Shown: positions 8,959-18,476, counted from the first letter of the stretch. The stretch: DNA of 64,000 bases from Leifsonia sp. CL147 (GCF_900114565.1 NZ_FOTM01000001.1:434678-498677); one strand, 5' to 3'. Made by a program: numbers and translations. Notes: generated by a model not told the origin, from the letters alone.

Positions 8959-10022
8959 AGAAGGGCCTCCCCGTGCGAACACCGCTCCGCACCGCCGCCG
9001 TCCTCGCGCTCGCGGCGGCCACCGCCCTGCTCACCGGCTGCGCGGCCTCGGCCGAGGGCGCCGCCCCGACCCCGGCGACGGCGATCCGTGTCGGCTACTT
9101 CGACAACGTCACGCACGCGCCTGCGCTGGTCGGCATCCACGACGGGCTGCTGCAGAAGGCTCTGGGTAAGACGGAGCTGCAGACCAAGCAGTTCAACGCC
9201 GGTCCGGCCGAGATCGAAGCGCTCAGCGCCGGTGCGATCGACGCCGCCTACATCGGTCCGAGCCCCGCCATCAACTCCTACCTGAAGAGCGGCGGCCAGT
9301 CGCTGAGGATCGTCTCCGGTGTCGCCACGGGCGGCGCAGCCCTCGTCGTGAAGGGCGACATCACCTCGGCCGGCGAGCTGAAAGGCACGACGATCGCGTC
9401 GCCGCAGCTCGGCAACACCCAGGACGTGGCCCTGCGCTACTGGCTGACGAAGCAGGGTCTGCACACGTCGCTCAGCGGCGGCGGAGACGTCACCATCGCG
9501 CCGACCGACAACGCCCAGGCGCTGACGCTGTTCCAGGCCGGGAAGATCGACGGCGCCTGGGTGCCGGAGCCCTGGGTGTCGCGGTTCGTGATCGACGGGA
9601 ACGCGAAGGTCCTCGTGGACGAGGCGTCGCTGTGGCCGGCCAAGCGGTTCCCGACGACCGTGCTCGCGGTTTCCACGGCCTTCCTGAAGGCGCATCCGCA
9701 GACCGTGCAGGCCCTCGTGCAGGGCAACGCCGACGCGGTCGCCGCGCTGCGGGACCCGGCAAAGGCAGCAGCCGACATCAACGCCCAACTGAAGGCCGAC
9801 ACGGGCAAGACCCTGGCGACCGACGTGATCGCGCGTGCGCTCGACCACGTCTCGTTCGACACCGACCCGGATGCCGCGGCGTTCCCGACGCTCGTGCAGC
9901 ATGCGGCGGCCGTGGGCCTCGCGACGAAGGGCTCGCTGAAGGGCCTGTTCGACCTCACCGCCCTCAACGCGGTCAGGAAGACCGCCGGACAGGCGGCCGT
10001 CTCCTCCGGCGGACTGGGGTAG
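8955..10022 (+). CDS. Sulfonate/sulfate-type ABC transporter substrate-binding lipoprotein
   Basis: 355 aa. The leader ends in TALLTGCAAS, a lipobox, so the mature protein is anchored outside the membrane. The body (IRVGYFDNVTHAPALVGI, GAIDAAYIGPSPAINSY, GAWVPEPWVSRF) matches the SsuA/TauA/NrtA family of periplasmic binding proteins. Position inside the cys operon suggests it binds sulfate or an organosulfonate (inference). I took the GTG at 8955, overlapping the cysN stop; an in-frame GTG at 8973 has an AAGAAGGG ribosome site in front and may be the true start. Confidence 0.87.
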   Translation: MKKGLPVRTPLRTAAVLALAAATALLTGCAASAEGAAPTPATAIRVGYFDNVTHAPALVGIHDGLLQKALGKTELQTKQFNAGPAEIEALSAGAIDAAYIGPSPAINSYLKSGGQSLRIVSGVATGGAALVVKGDITSAGELKGTTIASPQLGNTQDVALRYWLTKQGLHTSLSGGGDVTIAPTDNAQALTLFQAGKIDGAWVPEPWVSRFVIDGNAKVLVDEASLWPAKRFPTTVLAVSTAFLKAHPQTVQALVQGNADAVAALRDPAKAAADINAQLKADTGKTLATDVIARALDHVSFDTDPDAAAFPTLVQHAAAVGLATKGSLKGLFDLTALNAVRKTAGQAAVSSGGLG

Positions 10023-10026
10023 CACC

Positions 10027-10779
10027 ATGGCCGACCTCGATCGCACCGCCGTCGCACTGACCGGCGTCAGCAAGCGCTTCGGCGCCCACGCACCCGTCGT
10101 CCTCGACGACGTGGACCTCCGCATCGGCGACGGCGAGTTCGTCTGCCTGCTGGGCGCGTCCGGATGCGGCAAGTCGACCATCCTGAACCTCGTCGCCGGG
10201 CTGGAGGAGCCGACGACCGGCGCCATCGCAGTGCCGAGCGGCCCGGTCGCCATGATGTTCCAGGATGCTGCGCTGCTGCCCTGGCTGACCGCCCGCCGCA
10301 ACGTCGAGCTCGCGCTCGACCTCGCCGGGACGCCGCGCGACGGGCGTCGCGCGCGCGTGGACGAGCTCCTGGAGCTGGTCTCGCTCTCCCACGCCGCCGA
10401 CCGGCGCCCGCACCAGCTCTCGGGCGGGATGCGACAGCGCGTCGCCCTGGCCCGTGCGCTCGCGCAGGACCGGCACGTGCTGCTGATGGACGAGCCGTTC
10501 GCGGCCGTCGACGCCATCACCCGCGACCTCCTCCATGTGGAGCTGGAGCGGATCTGGCGCCAGACCGGCCGCACCATCCTGTTCGTCACCCACAACGTCC
10601 GGGAGGCGCTGCGCCTCGGCCAGCGGATCGTGCTGCTCAGGTCGCGCCCCGGCACCGTCGCCGCCGAATGGGAGGTCCCGGCCGAGGTACGCGCCGGAGC
10701 CGACCCGGTGGAGGCCGCGCGCCTGGACGACGAGATCACCCGCCGGCTGCGAGAGGAGCTGATCCGCAATGCCGCCTGA
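10027..10779 (+). CDS. ABC transporter ATP-binding protein (SsuB/TauB-like)
   Basis: 250 aa ATPase energising the sulfur-compound importer. Walker A is GASGCGKSTILNLVAGLEEP, the signature HQLSGGMRQRVALARAL, Walker B HVLLMDEPFAAVDAITR with the switch His in FVTHNVREAL. The short PVAMMFQDAALLPW segment (Q-loop) is typical of the nitrate/sulfonate/taurine subfamily. The gene starts 4 bp after the binding protein gene and overlaps the permease by 11 bp. Confidence 0.9.
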   Translation: MADLDRTAVALTGVSKRFGAHAPVVLDDVDLRIGDGEFVCLLGASGCGKSTILNLVAGLEEPTTGAIAVPSGPVAMMFQDAALLPWLTARRNVELALDLAGTPRDGRRARVDELLELVSLSHAADRRPHQLSGGMRQRVALARALAQDRHVLLMDEPFAAVDAITRDLLHVELERIWRQTGRTILFVTHNVREALRLGQRIVLLRSRPGTVAAEWEVPAEVRAGADPVEAARLDDEITRRLREELIRNAA

Positions 10780-11674
10780 AGCCACCATCGCACTGGCCGC
10801 CGGACGCGACGGCGCCGAGGCATCGGAGCTGCACGCTCTGGAGGCCGGACTCGACTCCCTCCAGACCGCACGGGATGCTGCGCCCAGCCGGGCCCGCCGC
10901 TTCGCCCGCGCCACCGTCCCGACCACGGTCTTCGTGCTCGTCGCACTGATCGGCTGGCAGCTCTACACCGCGATCGCCCACCCGCGGCCCGATCTCTACC
11001 CCGGCCCTGCCGACGTGGTGTCGGCGCTCGCCGGCGCTGCGAGCTCGGGCCACCTCGCCACGGCCATCGGGACGAGCCTCGGCCGCGGCGGCCTCGGATT
11101 CCTGATGGCCGTGCTGATCGCCACCCCGCTCGGGCTGCTGCTGGCCGAGGTGCGCTGGCTGCGCCGGGCGGTCGGGCCGATCCTGTCCGGACTCCAGGTG
11201 CTGCCCTCGGTGGCGTGGGTACCGGCGGCGATCATCTGGTTCGGGCTGACCGACGCGGCCGTGTACTTCGTCGTGCTGCTCGGCGCGGTCCCCTCGATCA
11301 TCAACGGCCTCCTGGCCGGCATCGACCAGGTCCCGCCGCAGCTGCGCCGGGTGGGCGTCGTCCTCGGAGCCTCGCGCAGCCAGCTGCAGCTCCGCATCCT
11401 CTTCCCGGCCGCGCTGCCCGGCTATGTCGCGGGGCTCCGCCAGGGCTGGGCCTTCGCCTGGCGGTCCCTGATGGCCGCCGAGATCATCGCCAACTCGCTC
11501 GGCTTCGGGCTCGGTACGATGCTCGAGCAGAGCAGGGAACTGGCCGATCTGCCGACGGTGCTCGCGACGATCCTGACCATCCTCGTCGTGGGGATCGTCG
11601 TGGAGCTGTGCGTGTTCGCACCGGTCGAGCGCTCGTTGCTGCGCCGCCGTGGGCTCACGGGGGCGACCCGATGA
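10769..11674 (+). CDS. ABC transporter permease (SsuC/TauC-like)
   Basis: 301 aa with about six membrane segments, the first at VPTTVFVLVALIGWQLYTAI. It contains the inner-membrane EAA-type loop (GVVLGASRSQLQLRILFPAA followed by LPGYVAGLRQG) that contacts the ATPase. The N-terminal ~50 residues are polar and Ala-rich, slightly longer than usual. Forms a complete importer with the two preceding genes. The start has GGAG about 10 nt upstream, inside the ATPase gene. Confidence 0.9.
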   Translation: MPPEATIALAAGRDGAEASELHALEAGLDSLQTARDAAPSRARRFARATVPTTVFVLVALIGWQLYTAIAHPRPDLYPGPADVVSALAGAASSGHLATAIGTSLGRGGLGFLMAVLIATPLGLLLAEVRWLRRAVGPILSGLQVLPSVAWVPAAIIWFGLTDAAVYFVVLLGAVPSIINGLLAGIDQVPPQLRRVGVVLGASRSQLQLRILFPAALPGYVAGLRQGWAFAWRSLMAAEIIANSLGFGLGTMLEQSRELADLPTVLATILTILVVGIVVELCVFAPVERSLLRRRGLTGATR

Positions 11675-12501
11675 ACGACACGACAGCGGGCTCCGTGGCG
11701 GGCTCGGAGGCTGTGGGATCGGTCGCGCTCGTCGGCGGCGGCCCCGGCCATCCCGACCTGATCACCGTACGTGGCCGCCAGCTGCTCAGCGCTGCCGATG
11801 TCGTCATCGCCGACCGGCTCGGTCCGCGCGCACTGCTCGATGACCTCGCGCCCGGTGTCGAGGTCATCGACGTCGGCAAGCAGCCGCACCACCACCCGGT
11901 TCCGCAGACGCGGATCAACGAGCTGCTGGTCGAGCACGCCCGCGCCGGGAAGCGCGTCGTCCGGCTCAAAGGCGGCGACCCGTTCGTGTTCGGGCGCGGC
12001 GGCGAGGAGGCCGCGTTCTGCCGTGAGGCCGGCATCCCGGTGGAGGTCGTGCCCGGCGTGACCAGCGCCATCGCCGTCCCGTCGATCGCCGGCATCCCCG
12101 TCACGCACCGCGGAGTGGCGGCCGGGTTCACCGTGCTCTCGGCCCACACCGACATCGACGAGGTGCCCGGCGGCCCGGAGCACACGGTGATCCTGCTGAT
12201 GGGCGTCTCCGGGCTCGCCGCAACCGCCGCGACCCTCGCCGCCGGCCGTCGCGGCACGGATTGCCCCGTCGCCATCGTGGAGGACGGCTACGGCGAAGGC
12301 CAGCGGGTCACCGTCGGAACCCTCGGCAGCATCGCCGCGGACGCCGCTGTGCGCGGCGTGCGGTCGCCGGCCGTCATCGTCGTCGGCGACGTCGTGCGAC
12401 TCGCCGATCCCGACCTCCTCCCGGCGCCTGCATCCCACGGCGCCGCCCCCCGCAGCACCGCATCCTCCCGCACTGCCCACCACAGAGAGGCCTCCCAATG
12501 A
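11671..12501 (+). CDS. cobA: Uroporphyrinogen-III C-methyltransferase (SUMT)
   Basis: 276 aa. It makes precorrin-2 from uroporphyrinogen III using two SAM, the first step to siroheme. Family motifs: VGGGPGHPDLITVRGRQLL, VRLKGGDPFVFGRGGEE, VPGVTSAIAVP and GIPVTHRG. It is a stand-alone methyltransferase without a CysG oxidase/chelatase part, which fits a separate CbiX-like chelatase encoded upstream at 3358-4071; the dehydrogenase is not in the window. The C-terminal ~30 residues are Ala/Ser-rich and nonconserved. Overlaps both neighbours by 4 bp. Confidence 0.93.
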   Translation: MNDTTAGSVAGSEAVGSVALVGGGPGHPDLITVRGRQLLSAADVVIADRLGPRALLDDLAPGVEVIDVGKQPHHHPVPQTRINELLVEHARAGKRVVRLKGGDPFVFGRGGEEAAFCREAGIPVEVVPGVTSAIAVPSIAGIPVTHRGVAAGFTVLSAHTDIDEVPGGPEHTVILLMGVSGLAATAATLAAGRRGTDCPVAIVEDGYGEGQRVTVGTLGSIAADAAVRGVRSPAVIVVGDVVRLADPDLLPAPASHGAAPRSTASSRTAHHREASQ

Positions 12502-13898
12502 CCCGACCGTTCCGCGTGGCCGTCGTCGGCGCCGGACCCGCCGGAATCTACGCCGGCAACATCCTGCGCACCCGTGCCGCCGAGGCCGGCATCGACGTCC
12601 GCATCGATCTGTTCGAGTCGCTGCCTGCGCCCTACGGCCTCATCCGCTACGGCGTCGCCCCCGATCACCCGCGCATCAAAGGCATCGTCACCTCCCTGCA
12701 CGACATGCTCGCCGACGGCGCGATCCGGCTGATCGGGAACGTGGAGGTCGGCGCCGACGTCACCATCGACGAGCTGCAGTCCCTCTACCACGCGGTCATC
12801 CTCGCCACCGGTGCGCAGCGCGACGCCGTGGTCGACCTCCCCGGGCTCGACCTGCGCGGCAGCTTCGGCGCCGCCGACTTCGTCTCCTGGTACGACGGTC
12901 ACCCCGACGTCCCCCGCCACTGGCCCCTGGAGGCGACACAGCTCGCCGTGCTCGGCAACGGCAACGTGGCCCTGGATGTCGCCCGCGTTCTCGCGAAGCA
13001 CCCCGCCGACCTGCTGACGACCGACATCCCGGACAACGTCCACGCGGGCCTCGTCGCCTCCCCGGTGGAGGACGTGCACGTCTTCGGCCGCCGCGGACCG
13101 GAGGACATCAAGTTCACCCCCATCGAGCTCCGCGAGCTCGGCGAGGTTCCCGGCGTCGACATCGTGCTCTACGACGAGGACTTCGATCGCGTGAGCGAGG
13201 AGGTCTCGACGGGAGAACGGCGTGCCGCGGGCAACCAGGCCAAGGTCATGGCCCGCATCCTCCAGTCGTGGCGCGACCGCGAGCCGACCGGCGCGCCGCG
13301 CCGGCTGCATCTGCACTTCTGGCACCGTCCGGTGGAGATCCTGGCCGACGCTGCACAGGGCGAGGCCGTCGCGGGCATCCGCTTCGAGCGCACCGAGCCG
13401 GACGGCCAGGGTGGAATCCGCGGCACCGGCGAGTTCGTCGACTACGACGTGCAGGCGGTCTACCGCGCGATCGGCTACCGGGGGACACCCGTGCGCGACG
13501 TTCCGTTCGACGAGCGCGCCGGGGTCGTCCCGAACGACGGCGGGCGCGTCCTCGACGACGGCGAGCCGGTGCCCGGCCTGTACGCCACCGGATGGATCAA
13601 GCGCGGCCCGGTCGGCCTCATCGGCCACACCAAGGGCGACGCGGGGGAGACCATCGAGAAGCTGCTGGAGGACCACGCGCTCCTCGCCGGCGCCGAACGA
13701 CCGGATGAGGACGCCATCACCGAGTTCCTCACGGACCGCGGCGTGCGGTACACCACCTGGGACGGCTGGCTCGCCCTCGACGCCCACGAGCGCGCCCTCG
13801 GCGACGGCTTCGCAGGCGAGGCGACCCGGGAGCGGATCAAGGTCGTCCCGCGCGAGGAGCAGGTCGCGATCTCCAACCGCGAGGTGATCGCCCGATGA
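12498..13898 (+). CDS. fprA: Ferredoxin-NADP+ reductase, FprA (adrenodoxin reductase) type
   Basis: 466 aa, like mycobacterial FprA. N-terminal FAD motif VAVVGAGPAGIYAGNIL; APYGLIRYGVAPDHPRIK is diagnostic for the adrenodoxin-reductase group; an NADP-binding LGNGNVALDVARVL and the C-terminal GWIKRGPVGLIGHTKGDA are intact. It passes electrons from NADPH to ferredoxin. Located between SUMT and a 7Fe ferredoxin gene, it very probably feeds the ferredoxin-dependent sulfite reductase of this operon. The ribosome site (GAGAGG) lies inside the cobA end. Confidence 0.93.
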   Translation: MTRPFRVAVVGAGPAGIYAGNILRTRAAEAGIDVRIDLFESLPAPYGLIRYGVAPDHPRIKGIVTSLHDMLADGAIRLIGNVEVGADVTIDELQSLYHAVILATGAQRDAVVDLPGLDLRGSFGAADFVSWYDGHPDVPRHWPLEATQLAVLGNGNVALDVARVLAKHPADLLTTDIPDNVHAGLVASPVEDVHVFGRRGPEDIKFTPIELRELGEVPGVDIVLYDEDFDRVSEEVSTGERRAAGNQAKVMARILQSWRDREPTGAPRRLHLHFWHRPVEILADAAQGEAVAGIRFERTEPDGQGGIRGTGEFVDYDVQAVYRAIGYRGTPVRDVPFDERAGVVPNDGGRVLDDGEPVPGLYATGWIKRGPVGLIGHTKGDAGETIEKLLEDHALLAGAERPDEDAITEFLTDRGVRYTTWDGWLALDAHERALGDGFAGEATRERIKVVPREEQVAISNREVIAR

Positions 13899-14224
13899 CC
13901 TACATCATCGCCCTCCCGTGCGTGGACGTGAAGGACCGCGCCTGCATCGACGAGTGCCCGGTCGACTGCATCTACGAGGGCGAGCGCTCCCTCTACATCA
14001 ACGCGGACGAGTGCGTCGACTGCGGAGCGTGCGAGCCGGTCTGTCCCGTCGAGGCGATCTACTACGAGGACGACCTCCCCGAGGAGTGGGCGGACTACCA
14101 CGCCGCGAACGTCGACTTCTTCAGCGAGCTCGGCAACCCGGGCGGGGCCTCCAAGGTCGGTCCTCAGCCGTACGATCACCCCCTGATCGCCGCCCTCCCT
14201 CCCCAGGAGGTCGCCCATGCCTGA
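13895..14224 (+). CDS. fdxA: 7Fe ferredoxin, FdxA type
   Basis: 109 aa, cytoplasmic electron carrier. The first cysteine set C-x7-C-x3-CP (PCVDVKDRACIDECPVDC) plus the second set CVDCGACEPVCPVEA bind one [3Fe-4S] and one [4Fe-4S] cluster, as in actinobacterial FdxA. The tail after residue ~70 (EDDLPEEWADYHAANVDFF) is also characteristic. Overlaps fprA by 4 bp and the next flavoprotein gene by 8 bp. Likely donor to the sulfite reductase. Confidence 0.94.
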   Translation: MTYIIALPCVDVKDRACIDECPVDCIYEGERSLYINADECVDCGACEPVCPVEAIYYEDDLPEEWADYHAANVDFFSELGNPGGASKVGPQPYDHPLIAALPPQEVAHA

Positions 14225-15158
14225 GGTCGTCGTCATCGGGGGAGGGCCGGCCGGGCTCTCCGCGACGCTCAACCTCGCCCGCGCCCTCGTGGATGTGGTG
14301 CTCGTGGATGCGAGCAGGCCGCGCAATTCCGCCACGCTCCGCTCGCACGGCTTCCTCACCCGCGACGGCATCCGCCCGACCGAACTGCGCACCCTGGCGA
14401 AGGCGGAGCTGGCCGCGTACGAGAACGTCGAGCACCTCGAACGACGGCCGGTCACCTCGGTCCGCCCGTCCGCCGACGGCTTCGACATCGAGGTGGCGGG
14501 ACGCGCGCCCGGCGAGCAACGCATCCTCTCGGCGAAGACCGTGCTCCTCACCACAGGGCTGACCGAGACGCTCCCGGCTCTGCCGAGCATCCGCTCCTAC
14601 TACGGGATGAGCGTGTTCAGCTGTGTCGCCTGCGACGCCTGGGACCTCCGCGGCCGCCCGCTCGCCCTCATCGGTGAGACGGCGGATCTCGCCCGCCGGG
14701 CCGTGCACCTCGCGCGCTGGACCAGCGACCTCACGGTGTTCACCAATGGCACGCCCGCGGTCGACGAAGCGGAGGAGCCGGCTCTGGCCGCCCTCGGCAT
14801 CCGCGTGGAGCGCACCCGCATCAGCGATCTGGATGGGGAACGCGGCACGGTTCGCGCCGTGCTGCTCGAAGACGGCAGGTCCGTCCCCATCGACGGCGGC
14901 TTCATCCGCCCGGAATGGCATGTTGCGAGCGACTTCCTCGACGGCCTCTCCCCGCAGCGGTCGGACGACGGCTTCCTGGTCACCGACGACGGCGGGAGGA
15001 CGTCCGTCCCCGGCCTCTACGCGGCCGGGGATATCGTTGTCCCGGGACCGCAGCAGATGATCATCGCCGCCGGCGCCGGCGCGCGAACGGCTGCCACCAT
15101 CGTCGACGACCTCCAGACCGCGCACGTCACCCCCCTCCGCCTGACCGAGCTCACCTGA
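14217..15158 (+). CDS. Thioredoxin-reductase-like FAD oxidoreductase
   Basis: 313 aa, length of a thioredoxin reductase. FAD motif [18 protein letters not shown] at the N-terminus and a C-terminal [16 protein letters not shown] CxxC ([10 protein letters not shown]) occupies the place of the redox Cys pair of TrxR. The second nucleotide-binding loop reads [13 protein letters not shown] instead of the usual GGGxSAxEEA, so NADPH binding may be altered. Ribosome site CCAGGAGG is strong. Possibly a specialised disulfide reductase for the operon's APS reductase/thioredoxin cycle (inference). Confidence 0.82.
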   Translation: MPEVVVIGGGPAGLSATLNLARALVDVVLVDASRPRNSATLRSHGFLTRDGIRPTELRTLAKAELAAYENVEHLERRPVTSVRPSADGFDIEVAGRAPGEQRILSAKTVLLTTGLTETLPALPSIRSYYGMSVFSCVACDAWDLRGRPLALIGETADLARRAVHLARWTSDLTVFTNGTPAVDEAEEPALAALGIRVERTRISDLDGERGTVRAVLLEDGRSVPIDGGFIRPEWHVASDFLDGLSPQRSDDGFLVTDDGGRTSVPGLYAAGDIVVPGPQQMIIAAGAGARTAATIVDDLQTAHVTPLRLTELT

Positions 15159-15199
15159 GCTCACCTCCTGATCCCATCCATCCACCGGAAAGAGAGCAC

Positions 15200-16138
15200 A
15201 TGCCAGCGAACATCCATGCCGACATCACCGAAGCAGTCGGTCGCACCCCCCTCGTCAAGCTCAACCGGATCGCCGCCGACGCCGCCGCGACCGTCGTGGT
15301 GAAGCTCGAGTCGTCCAACCCGGCCGGAAGCGTGAAGGACCGCATCGGCGTCGCCATCGTGGATGCGGCCGAGAAGTCCGGCGCGCTGCGCCCCGGCGGC
15401 ACGATCGTCGAGGGCACCAGCGGCAACACCGGTATCGCGCTCGCGATGGTCGGCGCCGCCCGCGGTTACAAGGTCATCCTCGCCATGCCGGAGACGGCGA
15501 GCAAGGAGCGCCGCGTGCTGCTGCGTGCCTTCGGCGCCGAGATCGTCCTGACCCCCGGTCCCGATGGGATGCGCGGAGCCGTCGAGAAGGCGCAGGAGAT
15601 CGTCGCTTCGACCGAGAACGCCATCTGGGCGCAGCAGTTCGCCAACGAGGCCAACCCGGCCGTCCACCGCGCCACCACCGCCGAGGAGATCTGGGCAGAC
15701 ACCGACGGCGGCGTCGACATCCTCGTCGCCGGGATCGGGACGGGCGGCACGATCACCGGTGTCGGCCAGCTGCTCAAGGAGCGCAAGCCCGAGGTGCAGG
15801 TCGTCGCGGTCGAGCCGATCGACTCCCCGATCCTCACCGGCGGCAAGCCCGGCCCGCACAAGATCCAGGGCCTGGGCGCCAACTTCGTCCCCGAGGTCCT
15901 CGACACGGACGTCTACGACGAGGTCATCGACGTGACGTTCGACGACTCGATCGCGACGGCCAAGAAGCTCGCGAGCGAGGAGGGCATCCTCGCCGGGATC
16001 TCGTCCGGCGCGATCGTCTGGGCCGCCCTGCAGGTCGCCGCCCGCCCGGAGAACGCGGGCAAGACGGTCGTCGCCGTGGTCGCCGACACCGGCGAGCGCT
16101 ACATCTCGACGGCGCTCTGGGCCGACCTGCTGGACTGA
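15200..16138 (+). CDS. cysK: Cysteine synthase (O-acetylserine sulfhydrylase)
   Basis: 312 aa. PLP enzyme condensing sulfide with O-acetylserine. K46 in [11 protein letters not shown] is the PLP lysine; TSGNTGIAL is the substrate loop, [10 protein letters not shown] binds the PLP phosphate, and GISSGAI is the C-terminal motif. Last gene of the sulfur operon, 41 bp after the flavoprotein, with an AGAGAG-type ribosome site. The operon therefore runs from sulfate uptake to cysteine. Confidence 0.95.
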   Translation: MPANIHADITEAVGRTPLVKLNRIAADAAATVVVKLESSNPAGSVKDRIGVAIVDAAEKSGALRPGGTIVEGTSGNTGIALAMVGAARGYKVILAMPETASKERRVLLRAFGAEIVLTPGPDGMRGAVEKAQEIVASTENAIWAQQFANEANPAVHRATTAEEIWADTDGGVDILVAGIGTGGTITGVGQLLKERKPEVQVVAVEPIDSPILTGGKPGPHKIQGLGANFVPEVLDTDVYDEVIDVTFDDSIATAKKLASEEGILAGISSGAIVWAALQVAARPENAGKTVVAVVADTGERYISTALWADLLD

Positions 16139-16237
16139 CCCTCGCGAGCCGGGACCGGCGGCCGTCGTTCAGCTCCGCTGACCGGCGGCCGCCGCGTCGT
16201 CGCGCCCGCGCGGGCGCGCCCGCTCGCGCGCGGCCGC

Positions 16238-16303
16238 GACTGCGCTCGTACGGAACGTTTGCGGCCGGGCGAGCAACCGCAGACGTTCCACAACGCCGCA
16301 CTC
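16238..16303 (+). repeat. 66-bp intergenic palindromic repeat, copy R3
   Basis: Best-conserved copy: CGGAACGTTTGCGG (16251-16264), CCGGGCGAGCAA centre, CCGCAGACGTTCC (16277-16289), then AACGCCGCACTC. It separates the convergent cysK and alcohol dehydrogenase genes; a GC-rich tract with a 12-bp direct repeat (16153-16164 and 16180-16191) precedes it. Confidence 0.75.
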
Positions 16304-16330
16304 ACGGAACCGCTCCGGGCGGGTCTCCGC

Positions 16331-17353
16331 TCAGAGGGTGAGCAGGACCTTGGTGGCGCGCCGCTCATCCATCGCCCGGTAGCCCTCCGCCGCCTCCTCC
16401 AGCGGGAGGGTCAGGTCGAACACCGCTCCCGGGTCGATCTCGCCGGCCATGATGAGCCGGATGAGCTCGGGCAGGAACCGGCGGACCGGGGCGGGACCGC
16501 CGTGCAGGTGGACTCCGGAGAAGAACAGCTCCTCGCCCGGCAGCTCGACGTCGTGGGCGACGCCGACGTAGCCGACGTGGCCTCCGGGGCGGGTGGACCG
16601 GATCGCCTGCATCATCGACTCCTGCGTTCCGACCGCCTCGATCACCGAGTGCGCACCGAGCCCTCCGGTGAGGTCCCTGACCTTCGCGACGCCTTCGTCG
16701 CCGCGCTCCTCCACGATGTCGGTGGCGCCGAAGTATCGCGCGAGCGCTTGACGGTCCGCGTGGCGGCTCATCGCGATGATGCGCTCGGCGCCCAGCTGCT
16801 TGGCGGCGAGGATGCCGAGGAGGCCGACCGCGCCATCCCCGACGACCGCTACGGTCTTCCCGGGACCGGCCTCGGCCGCCACGGCGGCGAACCAGCCGGT
16901 GCCGAGCACATCCGAGGCCGCGAGCAGACTGCGCAACTGCGCATCCGTCGGGGTGCCGGGGACCACGACGAGCGTGCCGTCCGCCAGCGGGACCCGCAGC
17001 TTCTCGGCCTGCGTTCCGATCGCGCCCATCGGGACGGCGTGTACGCAGCGGGACTGGTAGCCGGCCCGGCAGATCTCACAGGTGTTGTCGGAGGCGAAGA
17101 AGGATCCGACGACGATGTCGCCGACCGAGAGCTCCCTCACCTCGTCGCCGATCTGCTCGACGACGCCGACGTACTCGTGACCCATCGGCGTCGGCCCGAT
17201 GACCGCGTCCGTGCCGCGATACGGCCACAGATCGGAGCCGCAGATGCAGGCCGCGGTGACCCGGATGACCGCGTCGGCCGGCTCCTCGATGGCCGGGTCG
17301 TCGCGCTCCTCGACGCGCACATCCCGGGGGGCGTACATGACCACTCCACGCAT
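16331..17353 (-). CDS. Zinc-dependent alcohol dehydrogenase family protein
   Basis: 340 aa, medium-chain dehydrogenase/reductase. Catalytic zinc site: Cys in AACICGSDLWPY and the GHEYVG His-Glu. The structural zinc lobe reads DNTCEICRAGYQSRC, keeping only three of the four usual Cys. Cofactor motif VAVVGDGAVGLLGILAAKQL. AAGGAA ribosome site 9 nt before the ATG. Monocistronic; substrate not predictable. Confidence 0.87.
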   Translation of the reverse strand: MRGVVMYAPRDVRVEERDDPAIEEPADAVIRVTAACICGSDLWPYRGTDAVIGPTPMGHEYVGVVEQIGDEVRELSVGDIVVGSFFASDNTCEICRAGYQSRCVHAVPMGAIGTQAEKLRVPLADGTLVVVPGTPTDAQLRSLLAASDVLGTGWFAAVAAEAGPGKTVAVVGDGAVGLLGILAAKQLGAERIIAMSRHADRQALARYFGATDIVEERGDEGVAKVRDLTGGLGAHSVIEAVGTQESMMQAIRSTRPGGHVGYVGVAHDVELPGEELFFSGVHLHGGPAPVRRFLPELIRLIMAGEIDPGAVFDLTLPLEEAAEGYRAMDERRATKVLLTL

Positions 17354-17648
17354 GCGGGTGTTCCTTCCGGTTCAGGGTGACGGTTGGGGCCGCGCCAGGA
17401 TCCGATCCGCGCGTCCGGCGCAGGAATCCGTCACGACATCCCAGTCAAGCCCTTTCGTCGACCTCGAGGGAGACCCTGGTGAGAGGTGTACTGGCAGGGC
17501 ACCCCTGGAGCTCGTCCGGCTTCTGAGCTCCGTCTGGGTCTATGCCGTGGACCCGAGAATGCGGAAACCTCCTGTGGGTCTGGCAGGCAAGCCCGGATGA
17601 GCGCCTTAGGCCGGGTAACAGGACACGTCGGCGATCACGGCACGGCCC
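17354..17648. other. Gene-free stretch
   Basis: 295 bp between the alcohol dehydrogenase start and the end of the G5-domain gene. It must contain the dehydrogenase promoter, but I see no convincing -35/-10 pair, palindrome or small gene. Confidence 0.4.
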
Positions 17649-18476
17649 TCAGAGCCATTCGGCCACTCCGCCGTGCGAGGAGCAGGTTCCCCGTCGCGTC
17701 TGGCTGAAACTGTAGGTTCCGTCGTTGCACCGTGCGGTGGCACCGGGGGGTGCACCCGCTGACGTCTCCGGTCTGCAGACAGTGTTGCCGGCACTGTTCA
17801 CGTAGGTTCCGTTCGTGCAGGTCGGAGCAGCCGGTGCAGGAGGGGGAGGAGGGGCGACGTACGTCCCGACGGTCGTCACCTGCGCGACGGGCGGAGTGGT
17901 GACCACGTCGCTCTGGAGCACTCTGGTCGTCTCGACGCCGTCCGAGTAGGTGACGAGATACGTCTTCGTCTCCACCCCGTTGGCGCCGGGAGTCGTGATC
18001 GAGGATGTGCCCTGCGGCGCGGTCGCGCTGTCGACGGTCGTGGACGTGAACGGGATGACGGCGGTCTCGGCGACGACCTTGGTGGTGATGACAGGCGTCG
18101 GGGTGGCAGACGGGGTCGGCGTCGATGAGGAGACGACCCTGTGGGTCACGCCCGCCGGTGCGGAGGTCTCGGGATGCGCGGAGCCGTATGCCGCGGAGGA
18201 GCCGAGCAGAACGACGAAGGCGATCGCCGCGCCGATAGCGGCGGTCGCGCGTTTGCGAGGCAGCCTGAGCCACGTGCGTTGCTGGAACGCCCATCCATAG
18301 ATGGCGGTCGGGAGCACGACGAGGGCAGCGAAGAAGATCATCATCCACACGCCCCCCGACGCCAGCCCGATCAGGGCCAGAAGTGCGGTGCAGCCGATGC
18401 CGATCCAGGTCGTCACAGGCACTTTTCGACGTGGACCGGCACCGCTTTTCGGATCGGTCGGCGGAGGCGCGGTCAT
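17649..18476 (-). CDS. Membrane-anchored protein with G5-like and DUF3761 domains
   Basis: 275 aa. Three hydrophobic segments occupy the first ~110 residues (WIGIGCTALLALIGLASGGV; MMIFFAALVVLPTAIYGWAF; AAIGAAIAFVVLLGSSAAYG). A Ser/Thr/Pro linker and a G5-type domain follow (TYLVTYSDGVETTRVLQSDV). A proline run leads to a C-terminal domain ending CNDGTYSFSQTRRGTCSSHG, the DUF3761 signature with paired Cys. The extracellular part probably contacts cell-wall polymers (family inference). GAGGAG ribosome site. Confidence 0.8.
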   Translation of the reverse strand: MTAPPPTDPKSGAGPRRKVPVTTWIGIGCTALLALIGLASGGVWMMIFFAALVVLPTAIYGWAFQQRTWLRLPRKRATAAIGAAIAFVVLLGSSAAYGSAHPETSAPAGVTHRVVSSSTPTPSATPTPVITTKVVAETAVIPFTSTTVDSATAPQGTSSITTPGANGVETKTYLVTYSDGVETTRVLQSDVVTTPPVAQVTTVGTYVAPPPPPAPAAPTCTNGTYVNSAGNTVCRPETSAGAPPGATARCNDGTYSFSQTRRGTCSSHGGVAEWL

